Shown here piece after piece: positions 1 to 5,929 of a stretch of DNA of 6,884 nt; the first letter of the stretch is position 1, and every line of letters begins with the position of its first letter. The translations under genes and the position numbers were made by a program. The DNA is taken from assembly GCA_003555185.1 (NCBI GenBank), contig PWFZ01000470.1:1-6884 (forward strand), given 5' to 3'. This DNA comes from Balneolaceae bacterium. GTDB taxonomy: Bacteria; Bacteroidota; Rhodothermia; Balneolales; Balneolaceae. The notes beneath the pieces are model-generated. The model saw only the letters and a program-made list of their open reading frames with translations. It did not search any database and had not been told where the DNA came from.

Positions 1-131
1 ATTCCGGATTGTTCAAGTAGGGATAATTTTCTCTGGGTTGTAGTTGAACCCTTTACGATATGGTTCATTCGTAAAAGTTCCTGTGCAAGTGGAAATCCGA
101 GCCACCCACATCCTAATATACTTATTTTCAT
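1..131 (-). CDS. YeeZ-like NAD(P)-binding Rossmann-fold protein (SDR/epimerase type), N-terminal fragment
   Basis: Only the first 43 codons lie in the window; the gene continues past the left edge. The start is the ATG at 131-129, and the protein begins MKISILGCGWLGFPLAQELL. This is a beta strand followed by a glycine-rich GxGxxG-like dinucleotide-binding turn (GCGWLG). A short stretch (HIVKGSTTTQRKLSLLEQSGI) follows, with the GSTT element typical of Escherichia coli YeeZ and related short NAD(P)-dependent epimerase-like proteins. The GWLGxPLA sequence is the main reason for that assignment, made from memory of the family. The family is predicted to be cytosolic and to bind NAD(P), but its substrate is not established. 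The gene lies downstream of the TonB receptor on the same strand but beyond a hairpin terminator, so it probably has its own promoter within 132-212, where I could not pick out a clear one. No strong Shine-Dalgarno sequence precedes the ATG. Confidence 0.75.
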   Translation of the reverse strand, partial: MKISILGCGWLGFPLAQELLRMNHIVKGSTTTQRKLSLLEQSG

Positions 132-212
132 AAACTTCGATGATTTGAGTTGGAATAGAAGGTAATAACTCAGTTCCGATAAAAAAAAGTGTCTGTACTA
201 AGGGTTGAAACT

Positions 213-243
213 AAAAAGGGCATTGCTCGTGCAACGCACTTTT
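213..243 (-). terminator. Rho-independent terminator of the TonB receptor gene
   Basis: Read on the minus strand, two 13-base arms, AAAAGTGCGTTGC and GCAATGCCCTTTT, flank an ACGA loop. They pair along their whole length except for one T-C mismatch and one G-T wobble, and a run of five T ends the structure. It begins about 27 bases after the receptor stop codon. The plus-strand reading also ends in a T-rich tract, so the hairpin could work in both directions, but no plus-strand gene leads into it here. Confidence 0.75.
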
Positions 244-270
244 ATTTAAAAAAAAACTAAATTAATATTG

Positions 271-2511
271 TTACAGATTTACTTTAATTCCACCCATAAA
301 AGTTCTTGGGAGTCCGGGTCTGATTCCATGTGGACGATCTGATACGATGTATGTTTCATTTAACACATTTCGCAAATTCATGAAAACATTAATCGATTCT
401 GAAATTTGGTACGATGAGCTTGCGTCGACCAGGAAGTAGGCGTCGGTACTTTCTTCAGTAGTGATATTTTCTTTTCCTGCTAATGTCCGCATTTTGCTGG
501 TTGCGGTACCGTTTAAATTTAAACTGAATCTATTGTAATCCAGTCCTAAGCTGGTATTAACCTGTTGACGGGGAATAAATGGAAGTTTATCTCCGGATTC
601 AACAGTTCCCCAAGGTCCAAAGTCACTTTCGAAGTTTGTTTGAAATGTTGCATCAGTAAAGGTGTAGTTAATGCTAAAGGGCAGAGAGTAATTTTCTGCT
701 CCTAAAAATGGAGCGATATCCGTATTTGCCGTAAGCTCGAGACCCATAACTTTAACTTCACCGGCATTAAACTGAGCAGTAGTACCGCCACCGCCACCGG
801 CTGCCAGGTCGGAACCAAGCAGATTGCTGTAGTTATTGAAGAAGCCGATAGTTTCGAACTGGAACGTATTGTTTGCATATCGGAAACCCAGCTCATAGTT
901 AACACTGCTTTCTGAACGGGTATCAGCTGATGATCCCGGGCTTGGTGGAGAAAACCCTTTATGAATGCCTGAAATAAGGGTTAATGCATCATTAACGTTA
1001 TAGGTGACACCAATGCCGGGAATAAATACATCAATTGTATACTCATTCAGATCCAGGCTTGAACCGGTGCGATCTAAATCATTAGAACCAAAGTTTCTGT
1101 TTTCAAACCAGATATGCTCGTATCGAAGTCCGGGAGTGAATGTAAAGTCGTTATATGTAATTGTATTTTGCCCATAGATGGCAAGTGCGGTCGCCGAGCC
1201 TACTCTGTTAGCCTGAGTGCCGGGAACGCCCTCAGAGGTTAAAATCATATTACCTCCGTTCATTCTGTATCCATCTTCGAACTGAAAACGATCTTCCTCA
1301 TCCTGATGGAATCGTACCCCAATTTGAATGTCATTTTCTGTGGCTCCCCAATCAACATAGTAACCCAAAATTGACTCTATCCCCTGAGAATAATACTCTC
1401 TGTTATTTGATCGAATAACAAGTGCATCATCGGCACTATTGCCGCCTCGAAGTACGTTAAATGCGGCTTGATTCTCTTCAGGGTTTCGTAGCACACCTGC
1501 CGGACCTATACCATTAACTGTTTGTAGTTTGTACCAGTCACGGGCAAATTCATTTCTATATAGTGTCGTTGTAAGATCCATGCGCTGTGATAGCTGAGCA
1601 AAGTGGCGTAACATCATCTGAAAGTGCCGGGCTCTCATTTGATCTTCCTGTGAAGCAGCATATCTGCGAAAAGGATTGTCTGCAAAATCTTCTCTTGTTA
1701 ATCCAAGGTAGGTTTCGTCAGAGATCTCATCATAGAACCCAATTTTAAAATCTGCTCTTTGATAAATAGATGCATTGGGATTTGTCCGTACCATGAATTT
1801 AGCCATGAAATCCTGAATATCGTAACCGGTATTACCTCCTCCGTCAAGCCGCTTGAATCCATCATTTTTCATCTGTAATCCTTCAAGTAAGAAACCAAAG
1901 TTCTTATAAGTATTTCCAACATTTGCGTGAATTTTATTAGCGTTGTTTTCGCCAAGACTTAATTCTGCATTTCCGGAAAGTTCACTTGGAATTGGAGTCG
2001 AAATCAAATTTATAGCTCCACCTGTAGTATTAGGGCCATATTTTATTTGTGATGATCCTTTCCTCACTTCAACGGAACTCATTCTGTTTACCATTGGAAA
2101 GTAATAAGCCGCCGGTGCTGAGTAGGGTGCAGGTGCAATTAAAACCCCATCTTCCATAATATTTACTTTTGTACTTCTTTCTACACCGGCACCTCGCATT
2201 CCAATGTTCGGACGAAGCCCAAACCCATCTTCTTCCTGAATATTTATTCCGCTTACGCTTCGAAGAACCCTGTTTATGTCAGTATAATCGTGCTTTTGCA
2301 GTTGTTCGGCACTGATGTAACTTGCTGCACCGGGAATTTTTGTCATCCATACAGGTGTGCCAACTACAGTTACCCTGTCCATTATTACCTTATCATAGAG
2401 ATTCGTAGTATCGGGTTCTGCTGTGGACTTTGTTTGAGCAATCACTGTTGATGAAAAGAGGAAAATAACGCCAAGTAATATGAATCCCCTTATAGGTTGA
2501 GTAGAAATCAT
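271..2511 (-). CDS. FecA-type TonB-dependent outer-membrane receptor
   Basis: This 746-residue protein should sit in the outer membrane and import a ferric chelate or similar ligand using TonB-ExbBD energy. A signal peptide is clear (hydrophobic residues about 9-25, likely cut after VIA or AQ). A possible TonB box, DRVTVVG, spans 45-51. The plug domain covers about 52-175, with the motifs GMRGAGVERST (104-114), EDGVLIAPAPY (120-130) and VEVRKGSSQIKYGPNTTGGAINL (147-169, split by the plug core), closely resembling FecA. The barrel fills about 180-746. It includes GIHKGFSPPSPG (515-526), seen in FecA-like receptors, and the closing ETYIVSDRPHGIRPG region (719-733). There is no carboxypeptidase-regulatory-like N-terminal domain, so it is not a SusC-type glycan receptor. 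The FRAP/NPNL haem-receptor motif was not found. Ferric dicitrate or another siderophore is the best guess; the ligand is not proven. The gene is divergent from hemY, with a palindrome over its promoter, and is followed by a terminator. Confidence 0.93.
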   Translation of the reverse strand: MISTQPIRGFILLGVIFLFSSTVIAQTKSTAEPDTTNLYDKVIMDRVTVVGTPVWMTKIPGAASYISAEQLQKHDYTDINRVLRSVSGINIQEEDGFGLRPNIGMRGAGVERSTKVNIMEDGVLIAPAPYSAPAAYYFPMVNRMSSVEVRKGSSQIKYGPNTTGGAINLISTPIPSELSGNAELSLGENNANKIHANVGNTYKNFGFLLEGLQMKNDGFKRLDGGGNTGYDIQDFMAKFMVRTNPNASIYQRADFKIGFYDEISDETYLGLTREDFADNPFRRYAASQEDQMRARHFQMMLRHFAQLSQRMDLTTTLYRNEFARDWYKLQTVNGIGPAGVLRNPEENQAAFNVLRGGNSADDALVIRSNNREYYSQGIESILGYYVDWGATENDIQIGVRFHQDEEDRFQFEDGYRMNGGNMILTSEGVPGTQANRVGSATALAIYGQNTITYNDFTFTPGLRYEHIWFENRNFGSNDLDRTGSSLDLNEYTIDVFIPGIGVTYNVNDALTLISGIHKGFSPPSPGSSADTRSESSVNYELGFRYANNTFQFETIGFFNNYSNLLGSDLAAGGGGGTTAQFNAGEVKVMGLELTANTDIAPFLGAENYSLPFSINYTFTDATFQTNFESDFGPWGTVESGDKLPFIPRQQVNTSLGLDYNRFSLNLNGTATSKMRTLAGKENITTEESTDAYFLVDASSSYQISESINVFMNLRNVLNETYIVSDRPHGIRPGLPRTFMGGIKVNL

Positions 2512-2548
2512 CGTATCTTTTTATCCGTTTATAGAATTAATTTATTAT

Positions 2549-2563
2549 TTAGATCAATTCTAA
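2549..2563. promoter_or_regulatory. Putative operator 1 (TTAGA-N5-TCTAA palindrome)
   Basis: The sequence TTAGATCAATTCTAA has perfect 5-base inverted arms around a 5-base centre. It matches operator 2 at 13 of 15 positions (the differences are positions 6 and 11 counting the centre edges) and has the same spacing. On the minus strand it overlaps the last bases of the predicted -7 box and covers the likely transcription start of the TonB receptor gene, which suits a repressor site. The shape recalls Fur-superfamily boxes, notably the alphaproteobacterial Irr box (TTTAGAA-N3-TTCTAAA), but the identity of the binding protein is inference. Confidence 0.55.
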
Positions 2564-2590
2564 GTTAAGGCACTTTAAAATGTAGTTCAA
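2560..2590 (-). promoter_or_regulatory. Candidate Bacteroidota-type promoter of the TonB receptor gene
   Basis: On the minus strand, TTG (2590-2588) is followed after 20 bases by TAACTTAG (2567-2560). That differs from the Bacteroidota -7 consensus TAnnTTTG at one position, and the spacing is in the accepted range. Transcription would start near 2553, giving a leader of about 40 bases. Operator 1 overlaps the -7 box, and operator 2 ends one base upstream of the TTG element. The AT-rich context means a chance match is possible. Confidence 0.45.
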
Positions 2591-2591
2591 C

Positions 2592-2616
2592 TCTATTTAG
2601 AACAAATCTAAATAGA
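2592..2616. promoter_or_regulatory. Putative operator 2 (perfect 10-base inverted repeat)
   Basis: TCTATTTAGA and its exact complement TCTAAATAGA are separated by ACAAA. The inner 15 bases, TTAGAACAAATCTAA, repeat operator 1 apart from the two bases flanking the CAA centre. The two centres lie 48 bases apart (2556 and 2604). The site is 31 bases upstream of the hemY start codon and just upstream of the receptor promoter, so one bound regulator could act on both genes. There is no T-run after it, so it is not a terminator. If transcribed, it could also form a hairpin in the hemY leader. Confidence 0.65.
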
Positions 2617-2647
2617 AATAATGTCGTACATAGGTTAGCGTAGAAGC

Positions 2648-3994
2648 ATGGACAACAAAAGGGTAGCGATTATTGGAGCGGGCATAACAGGTCTGACAAC
2701 AGCATTTCGCTTAAAGAATAGTGGTAAGTCGGTAGATCTTTTTGAACGAAAAGGGGAGCCAGGTGGGTCTATAAAATCGTATCAGCAAGAAGAGTGGTTA
2801 TATGAATTTGGGCCGAACACGTTATTGCTGAAAGATAAAGTTGTTCGGGATTTTTTATTTGAGATTGGTTTGGAGGATAAAATAGTAACTGCGAACACCG
2901 AAGCTTCTAAACGATTTATTGTAAAAGATGGAGAATTAGTACCTGTGCCAATGTCCTTATCCGGATTCATGAAAACTCCGCTATTCTCAACTAAGGCAAA
3001 GTGGAGGCTTCTTTTAGAACCTTTTGCAGGTAAATCAAATGTTGAAAATCCATCGCTGGCTGAATTTGTAAACCGACGATTCGGGCATGAAATTCTTGAT
3101 TATGCAGTGAATCCTTTTGTAGCAGGTGTATACGCAGGAAAACCTGAACGTCTCTCTTTTAAGCATACATTTCCCATTCTGCAAGAATTAGAAAATGAAA
3201 CAGGATCTGTTTACTTAAGTGCTGTTAAACGTTCTCTGTTCAACAAGAAGAATAATGATGAAAAAATAAGCCGTTCCTTGATCTCTATTGAAGGGGGATT
3301 ACAACAAATTCCGGTTTCGATTACAAAACAGCTGGATCAGTGCTATTTTAATCATGATGTAACATCAATTGAACAAAAGAGTGATGGCTGGTTTATTAAT
3401 AGTCAGATGGGAAATTTCGGTCCCTACAAAGATGTGATTTTTACTGCTCCGCTTTACAGGTGGAACACAACACTTTTACCGGTAACAGATGAGGAAGTAG
3501 AAAGCATAAAGTCTGTTACATATCCTCCGCTCTCAATGATGGTACTGGGCTTCAAAAAAGAAGATGTAGATCATCCATTAGACGGATTTGGCTTTTTAGT
3601 CCCGGAGAAAGAAAAACGAAATATTTTAGGGGTATTGGTTCCATCAACCATCTTCAAGAAAAGAGCACCTTTAGACCACCATCTTCTTACTGTGTTTGTT
3701 GGTGGAGGTCGTCAACCTGAACTCGCAGATTTGGATAGTGATAAACTGTTATCACTGATAAAATCAGAACTAAAAGAATTGATTGGTTTGCATGGAGAGA
3801 CCATTTTTAAGGAGCATATCTTTTGGCCAAAGTCTATTCCACAATATGAGCCGGGTTACGATGAAATTCTCGAGGTATTTAATACCATTGAAAAGAGAAA
3901 TCCCGGGCTTCATCTTGCCGGTAATTTTAGAAATGGGGTTTCTGTACCGGACTGTATTAAAAGTGGATTGAAACTTGCGGATGAATTGAGCTAG
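2648..3994 (+). CDS. hemY: Protoporphyrinogen/coproporphyrinogen oxidase, HemY (PPOX) type
   Basis: This 448-residue flavoprotein uses oxygen to oxidise protoporphyrinogen IX to protoporphyrin IX (or coproporphyrinogen III to coproporphyrin III), a late step of haem synthesis. It is often annotated hemG by automatic pipelines; pgoX or cgoX are the newer names. The N-terminus carries the FAD-binding GAGITG (10-15), followed by VDLFERKGEPGG (29-40) with the ribose-binding glutamate E33. YEFGPNTLLL (52-61) and the KRFIVKDGELVPVP stretch (88-101) are typical of the family. So is the central NPFVAGVYAGKPERLSF region (155-171). The C-terminal FAD-contact segment LHLAGNFRNGVSVPDCI (421-437) is also present. 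Length is normal for bacterial members (about 450-480). There is no signal peptide; family members associate with the cytoplasmic membrane. The gene is divergent from a TonB receptor and shares two putative operators with it. The start ATG at 2648 fits the FAD strand, but no good ribosome-binding site is seen. Which porphyrinogen is used cannot be decided from sequence alone. Confidence 0.95.
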   Translation: MDNKRVAIIGAGITGLTTAFRLKNSGKSVDLFERKGEPGGSIKSYQQEEWLYEFGPNTLLLKDKVVRDFLFEIGLEDKIVTANTEASKRFIVKDGELVPVPMSLSGFMKTPLFSTKAKWRLLLEPFAGKSNVENPSLAEFVNRRFGHEILDYAVNPFVAGVYAGKPERLSFKHTFPILQELENETGSVYLSAVKRSLFNKKNNDEKISRSLISIEGGLQQIPVSITKQLDQCYFNHDVTSIEQKSDGWFINSQMGNFGPYKDVIFTAPLYRWNTTLLPVTDEEVESIKSVTYPPLSMMVLGFKKEDVDHPLDGFGFLVPEKEKRNILGVLVPSTIFKKRAPLDHHLLTVFVGGGRQPELADLDSDKLLSLIKSELKELIGLHGETIFKEHIFWPKSIPQYEPGYDEILEVFNTIEKRNPGLHLAGNFRNGVSVPDCIKSGLKLADELS

Positions 3995-5496
3995 TCCAGC
4001 TTTGGTTGAGATGAAAACATTTCGAGCGTCTGTTGTAAAATATTTCTACCCAATGTCGTAAACCGTTCTCCGTTACCCATGGACAAGAAGCGCAGCAGTA
4101 CCCGCAAGTCATTAAGCAGAACGGGAGGGTTTGTTACCAGGGTTTCATTTTGAATAATGTGATCCCAATCCATTGGTTTGCCAAATCGAACTCCGGCACT
4201 TTCCATACTCATCTTGTAAATGTTAGCGATCAATCCATACCCAATTGTCGAGGGATGTAATCCATCAAGACTGAAAATCCCACCCCGATCCAGTTTCAGT
4301 GTATCATCATGAAGGCGTATAAAATCAGTTGAAATCCTTGGTCTGCCATATTTATCTACCAGATATGATGTATTTTCATTGGCGCGAAGTGCTTTTATAA
4401 ACTCCGGTGGGAAAGGCCTTACATTTTCCGCTCCCAATCGGCGACGGGCAGTATCCGAAACATGTTTAGCAACCGGAACTACATGAAAGCCATATTTGGA
4501 AGCTGTTTCCCGAATAATGGTATTGTACTGATCCACATGCAGGTCTAACGTTATGGCGTCATCTTTGGTCAGGTGAGGATGCTTTTCCGGGTTAAAGTCT
4601 TCATCCCAAATCCAAAATCTTGAGTAATAATCGAAATATCCTTTTCGTGGTTTTGTTTTGTCTTCGTTAACGCCACGAATTGCCGGTGGAATGGTCACAT
4701 AAGGAATAGTAGGAACAAAAACCCTTGGGATATCAATTTCAGCTATTTTTAGGTATAAATTTTCGATCTCTTCTTTAAAATGTTCGGGTCGAAAAACAGT
4801 ACAGGTACGTTTGCTATGGGTTGTGTTCAGGTCGTGCTGCTCCGAGTAAATAATATTCAGATTGGTAACAGCTCCAACGATGTTATTGTGGCCCAGACAT
4901 GAGATCAAATTTTCAACGCCACCGTTTTTTTGAAGGCACTTAACATTATCGATCATCGAATGGTTTTCAAAAGGGGGGGTTAACGTAGGGTTGAGCACCA
5001 GCCTTGCCGTTGTATACATTGCATGATCGGGCAGAACACTGAATACAGAGTAGGTAGGAGGATTGTGTTTGATGAAATTTCTGCAATATTCTTCATGTAT
5101 CAGCCATGAATCACTATTTGAAAACCCCCAAATTCCCTGATTATGATAGGGGGTATCACGCTCAACCTGGAGAGATCTTTTGTTGCCTTCCCAATAATTT
5201 TTAATTCGCCGTAGTGTTCTAAAAATATGAGTTCCTGCATTCAGATACTGGTTCCAGTAAATCTTATCCCCAAATTCATCTTGTAATCCACGGACCAGCA
5301 TTTCCATATTAACAGGAATACCCGTTTGTGCGGTAAATACCGGAGATTCGAATTCTATAGGAGGATCAAAGCAGCGAGCAATTAACGAAGGGAAACTCAA
5401 ATCAGTGCGGTAAACGCCACCGTTTTTGAACCCCTGAGCCATACTATCACCCATTACCACCAATTTATGTTTATTTGAAGACCGTCTGCTAAACAC
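3991..5496 (-). CDS. SGNH/GDSL-type hydrolase of unknown substrate, 501 residues
   Basis: The catalytic blocks of the SGNH hydrolase fold are readable. Block I is VVMGDSMAQG (13-22), with nucleophile S18. GHNN at 202-205 fits block III (usual form GxND). SLDGLHPSTIGYGLIAN (409-425) is block V, with D411 and H414 as the likely catalytic acid and base. The family cleaves esters, acetyl groups or lipids. At 501 residues the protein is more than twice as long as the small esterase members, and a segment of about 190 residues separates blocks III and V. There is no signal peptide or membrane segment, so it is probably cytosolic. The start is a GTG (5496-5494): an in-frame stop lies five codons upstream, and the next ATG (codon 15) would remove the first core strand. 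It converges on hemY, sharing CTAG, and is divergent from the AhpD-like gene. I do not recognise a named subfamily, and the substrate is unknown. Confidence 0.85.
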   Translation of the reverse strand: MFSRRSSNKHKLVVMGDSMAQGFKNGGVYRTDLSFPSLIARCFDPPIEFESPVFTAQTGIPVNMEMLVRGLQDEFGDKIYWNQYLNAGTHIFRTLRRIKNYWEGNKRSLQVERDTPYHNQGIWGFSNSDSWLIHEEYCRNFIKHNPPTYSVFSVLPDHAMYTTARLVLNPTLTPPFENHSMIDNVKCLQKNGGVENLISCLGHNNIVGAVTNLNIIYSEQHDLNTTHSKRTCTVFRPEHFKEEIENLYLKIAEIDIPRVFVPTIPYVTIPPAIRGVNEDKTKPRKGYFDYYSRFWIWDEDFNPEKHPHLTKDDAITLDLHVDQYNTIIRETASKYGFHVVPVAKHVSDTARRRLGAENVRPFPPEFIKALRANENTSYLVDKYGRPRISTDFIRLHDDTLKLDRGGIFSLDGLHPSTIGYGLIANIYKMSMESAGVRFGKPMDWDHIIQNETLVTNPPVLLNDLRVLLRFLSMGNGERFTTLGRNILQQTLEMFSSQPKLD

Positions 5497-5563
5497 GAGA
5501 GGAAATTGTTATCTTTAAAAATTAAAACAGTTTAGTAAAGAAAAAGGATAAAACAATAAGTTT
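5497..5563. promoter_or_regulatory. Divergent intergenic spacer, probably holding both promoters
   Basis: These 67 very AT-rich bases separate the divergent SGNH hydrolase and AhpD-like genes, so promoters for both should lie here or run into the adjacent coding sequence. TATCTTTA at 5510-5517 resembles a plus-strand -7 box, but I find no TTG at the expected distance upstream of it. No copy of the TTAGA-N5-TCTAA palindrome is present. An AAGGA at 5544-5548 is 15 bases from the ATG, which is too far for a typical ribosome-binding site. Confidence 0.3.
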
Positions 5564-5929
5564 ATGGCATCAAAAGAAAATTCACTGCAAAAGTTTAGAG
5601 ATGATCGAAAAGAGATGAACGAGAAAGTGTTGAATCTGGATCATCTGGGGATTAAGCGATTTTTCAATCTGGATAGTAACACGTACAAAGATGGTTCTTT
5701 ACCGGCACAAACCAAAGAGCTTCTTGGTTTAGTAGCATCTACTGTTTTACGCTGTAACGATTGCATAGATTATCATTTAGAGCAGTGTGCTGAAACCGGA
5801 TCAACTAAAGAGGAAATTATTGAAGCACTAAATGTAGCCCTTGTAGTTGGAGGGAGTATTGTAATTCCGCATTTGCGCCATGCTGTAAAAACAATCGAAC
5901 TTCTTGAAAGTGAAGAGTACTTCGCATGA
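5564..5929 (+). CDS. Carboxymuconolactone decarboxylase / AhpD-like protein
   Basis: This small helical protein of 121 residues has the AhpD-type redox motif C64-N-D-C67-I-D-Y-H71 (CxxCxxxH). The conserved lead-in YKDGSLPAQTKELLGLVAST (41-60) precedes it, and the helical TKEEIIEALNVALVVGGS (81-98) follows it. Members act in the cytosol. Some are thiol-disulfide peroxidase partners (AhpD), while others are decarboxylases that lack the cysteine pair. Both cysteines and the histidine here favour a thiol-redox or peroxide-related role, but the substrate is not known. The N-terminal 35 residues are charged and less conserved-looking. The ATG at 5564 is the only sensible start. The stop codon overlaps the ATG of the next gene (ATGA at 5926-5929), so the two are very likely co-transcribed and translationally coupled. 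No AhpC peroxiredoxin gene is in the window. Confidence 0.88.
   Translation: MASKENSLQKFRDDRKEMNEKVLNLDHLGIKRFFNLDSNTYKDGSLPAQTKELLGLVASTVLRCNDCIDYHLEQCAETGSTKEEIIEALNVALVVGGSIVIPHLRHAVKTIELLESEEYFA

Noticed and set aside
181..257. A-runs at 181-188 and 248-256 considered as repeats or slippage elements
   Set aside because: They are simple AT-rich intergenic sequence around a terminator, with no repeat unit or target-site duplication.
702..905. Minus-strand open frame of 67 codons inside the TonB receptor gene
   Set aside because: It lies wholly inside the receptor barrel, whose frame encodes clear family motifs. The alternative translation is low-complexity with no recognisable domain.
271..2511. 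Receptor considered as a haem receptor because it neighbours hemY
   Set aside because: The FRAP/NPNL haem-receptor motif is absent and the plug resembles FecA, so a haem ligand is not supported by sequence.
2592..2616. Perfect inverted repeat considered as a terminator or leader attenuator
   Set aside because: It is AT-rich, with no following T-run on either strand, and lies between divergent starts where no transcript needs to end. The second copy of its core points to a protein-binding site.
2782..2970. Minus-strand open frame of 62 codons inside hemY
   Set aside because: It is antisense to conserved hemY sequence (GPNTLLL and KRFIVKDG regions). It has no motif of its own and no start context.
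3783..3971. Plus-strand open frame of 62 codons in another frame of hemY
   Set aside because: It overlaps the conserved C-terminal FAD segment of hemY and encodes nothing recognisable.
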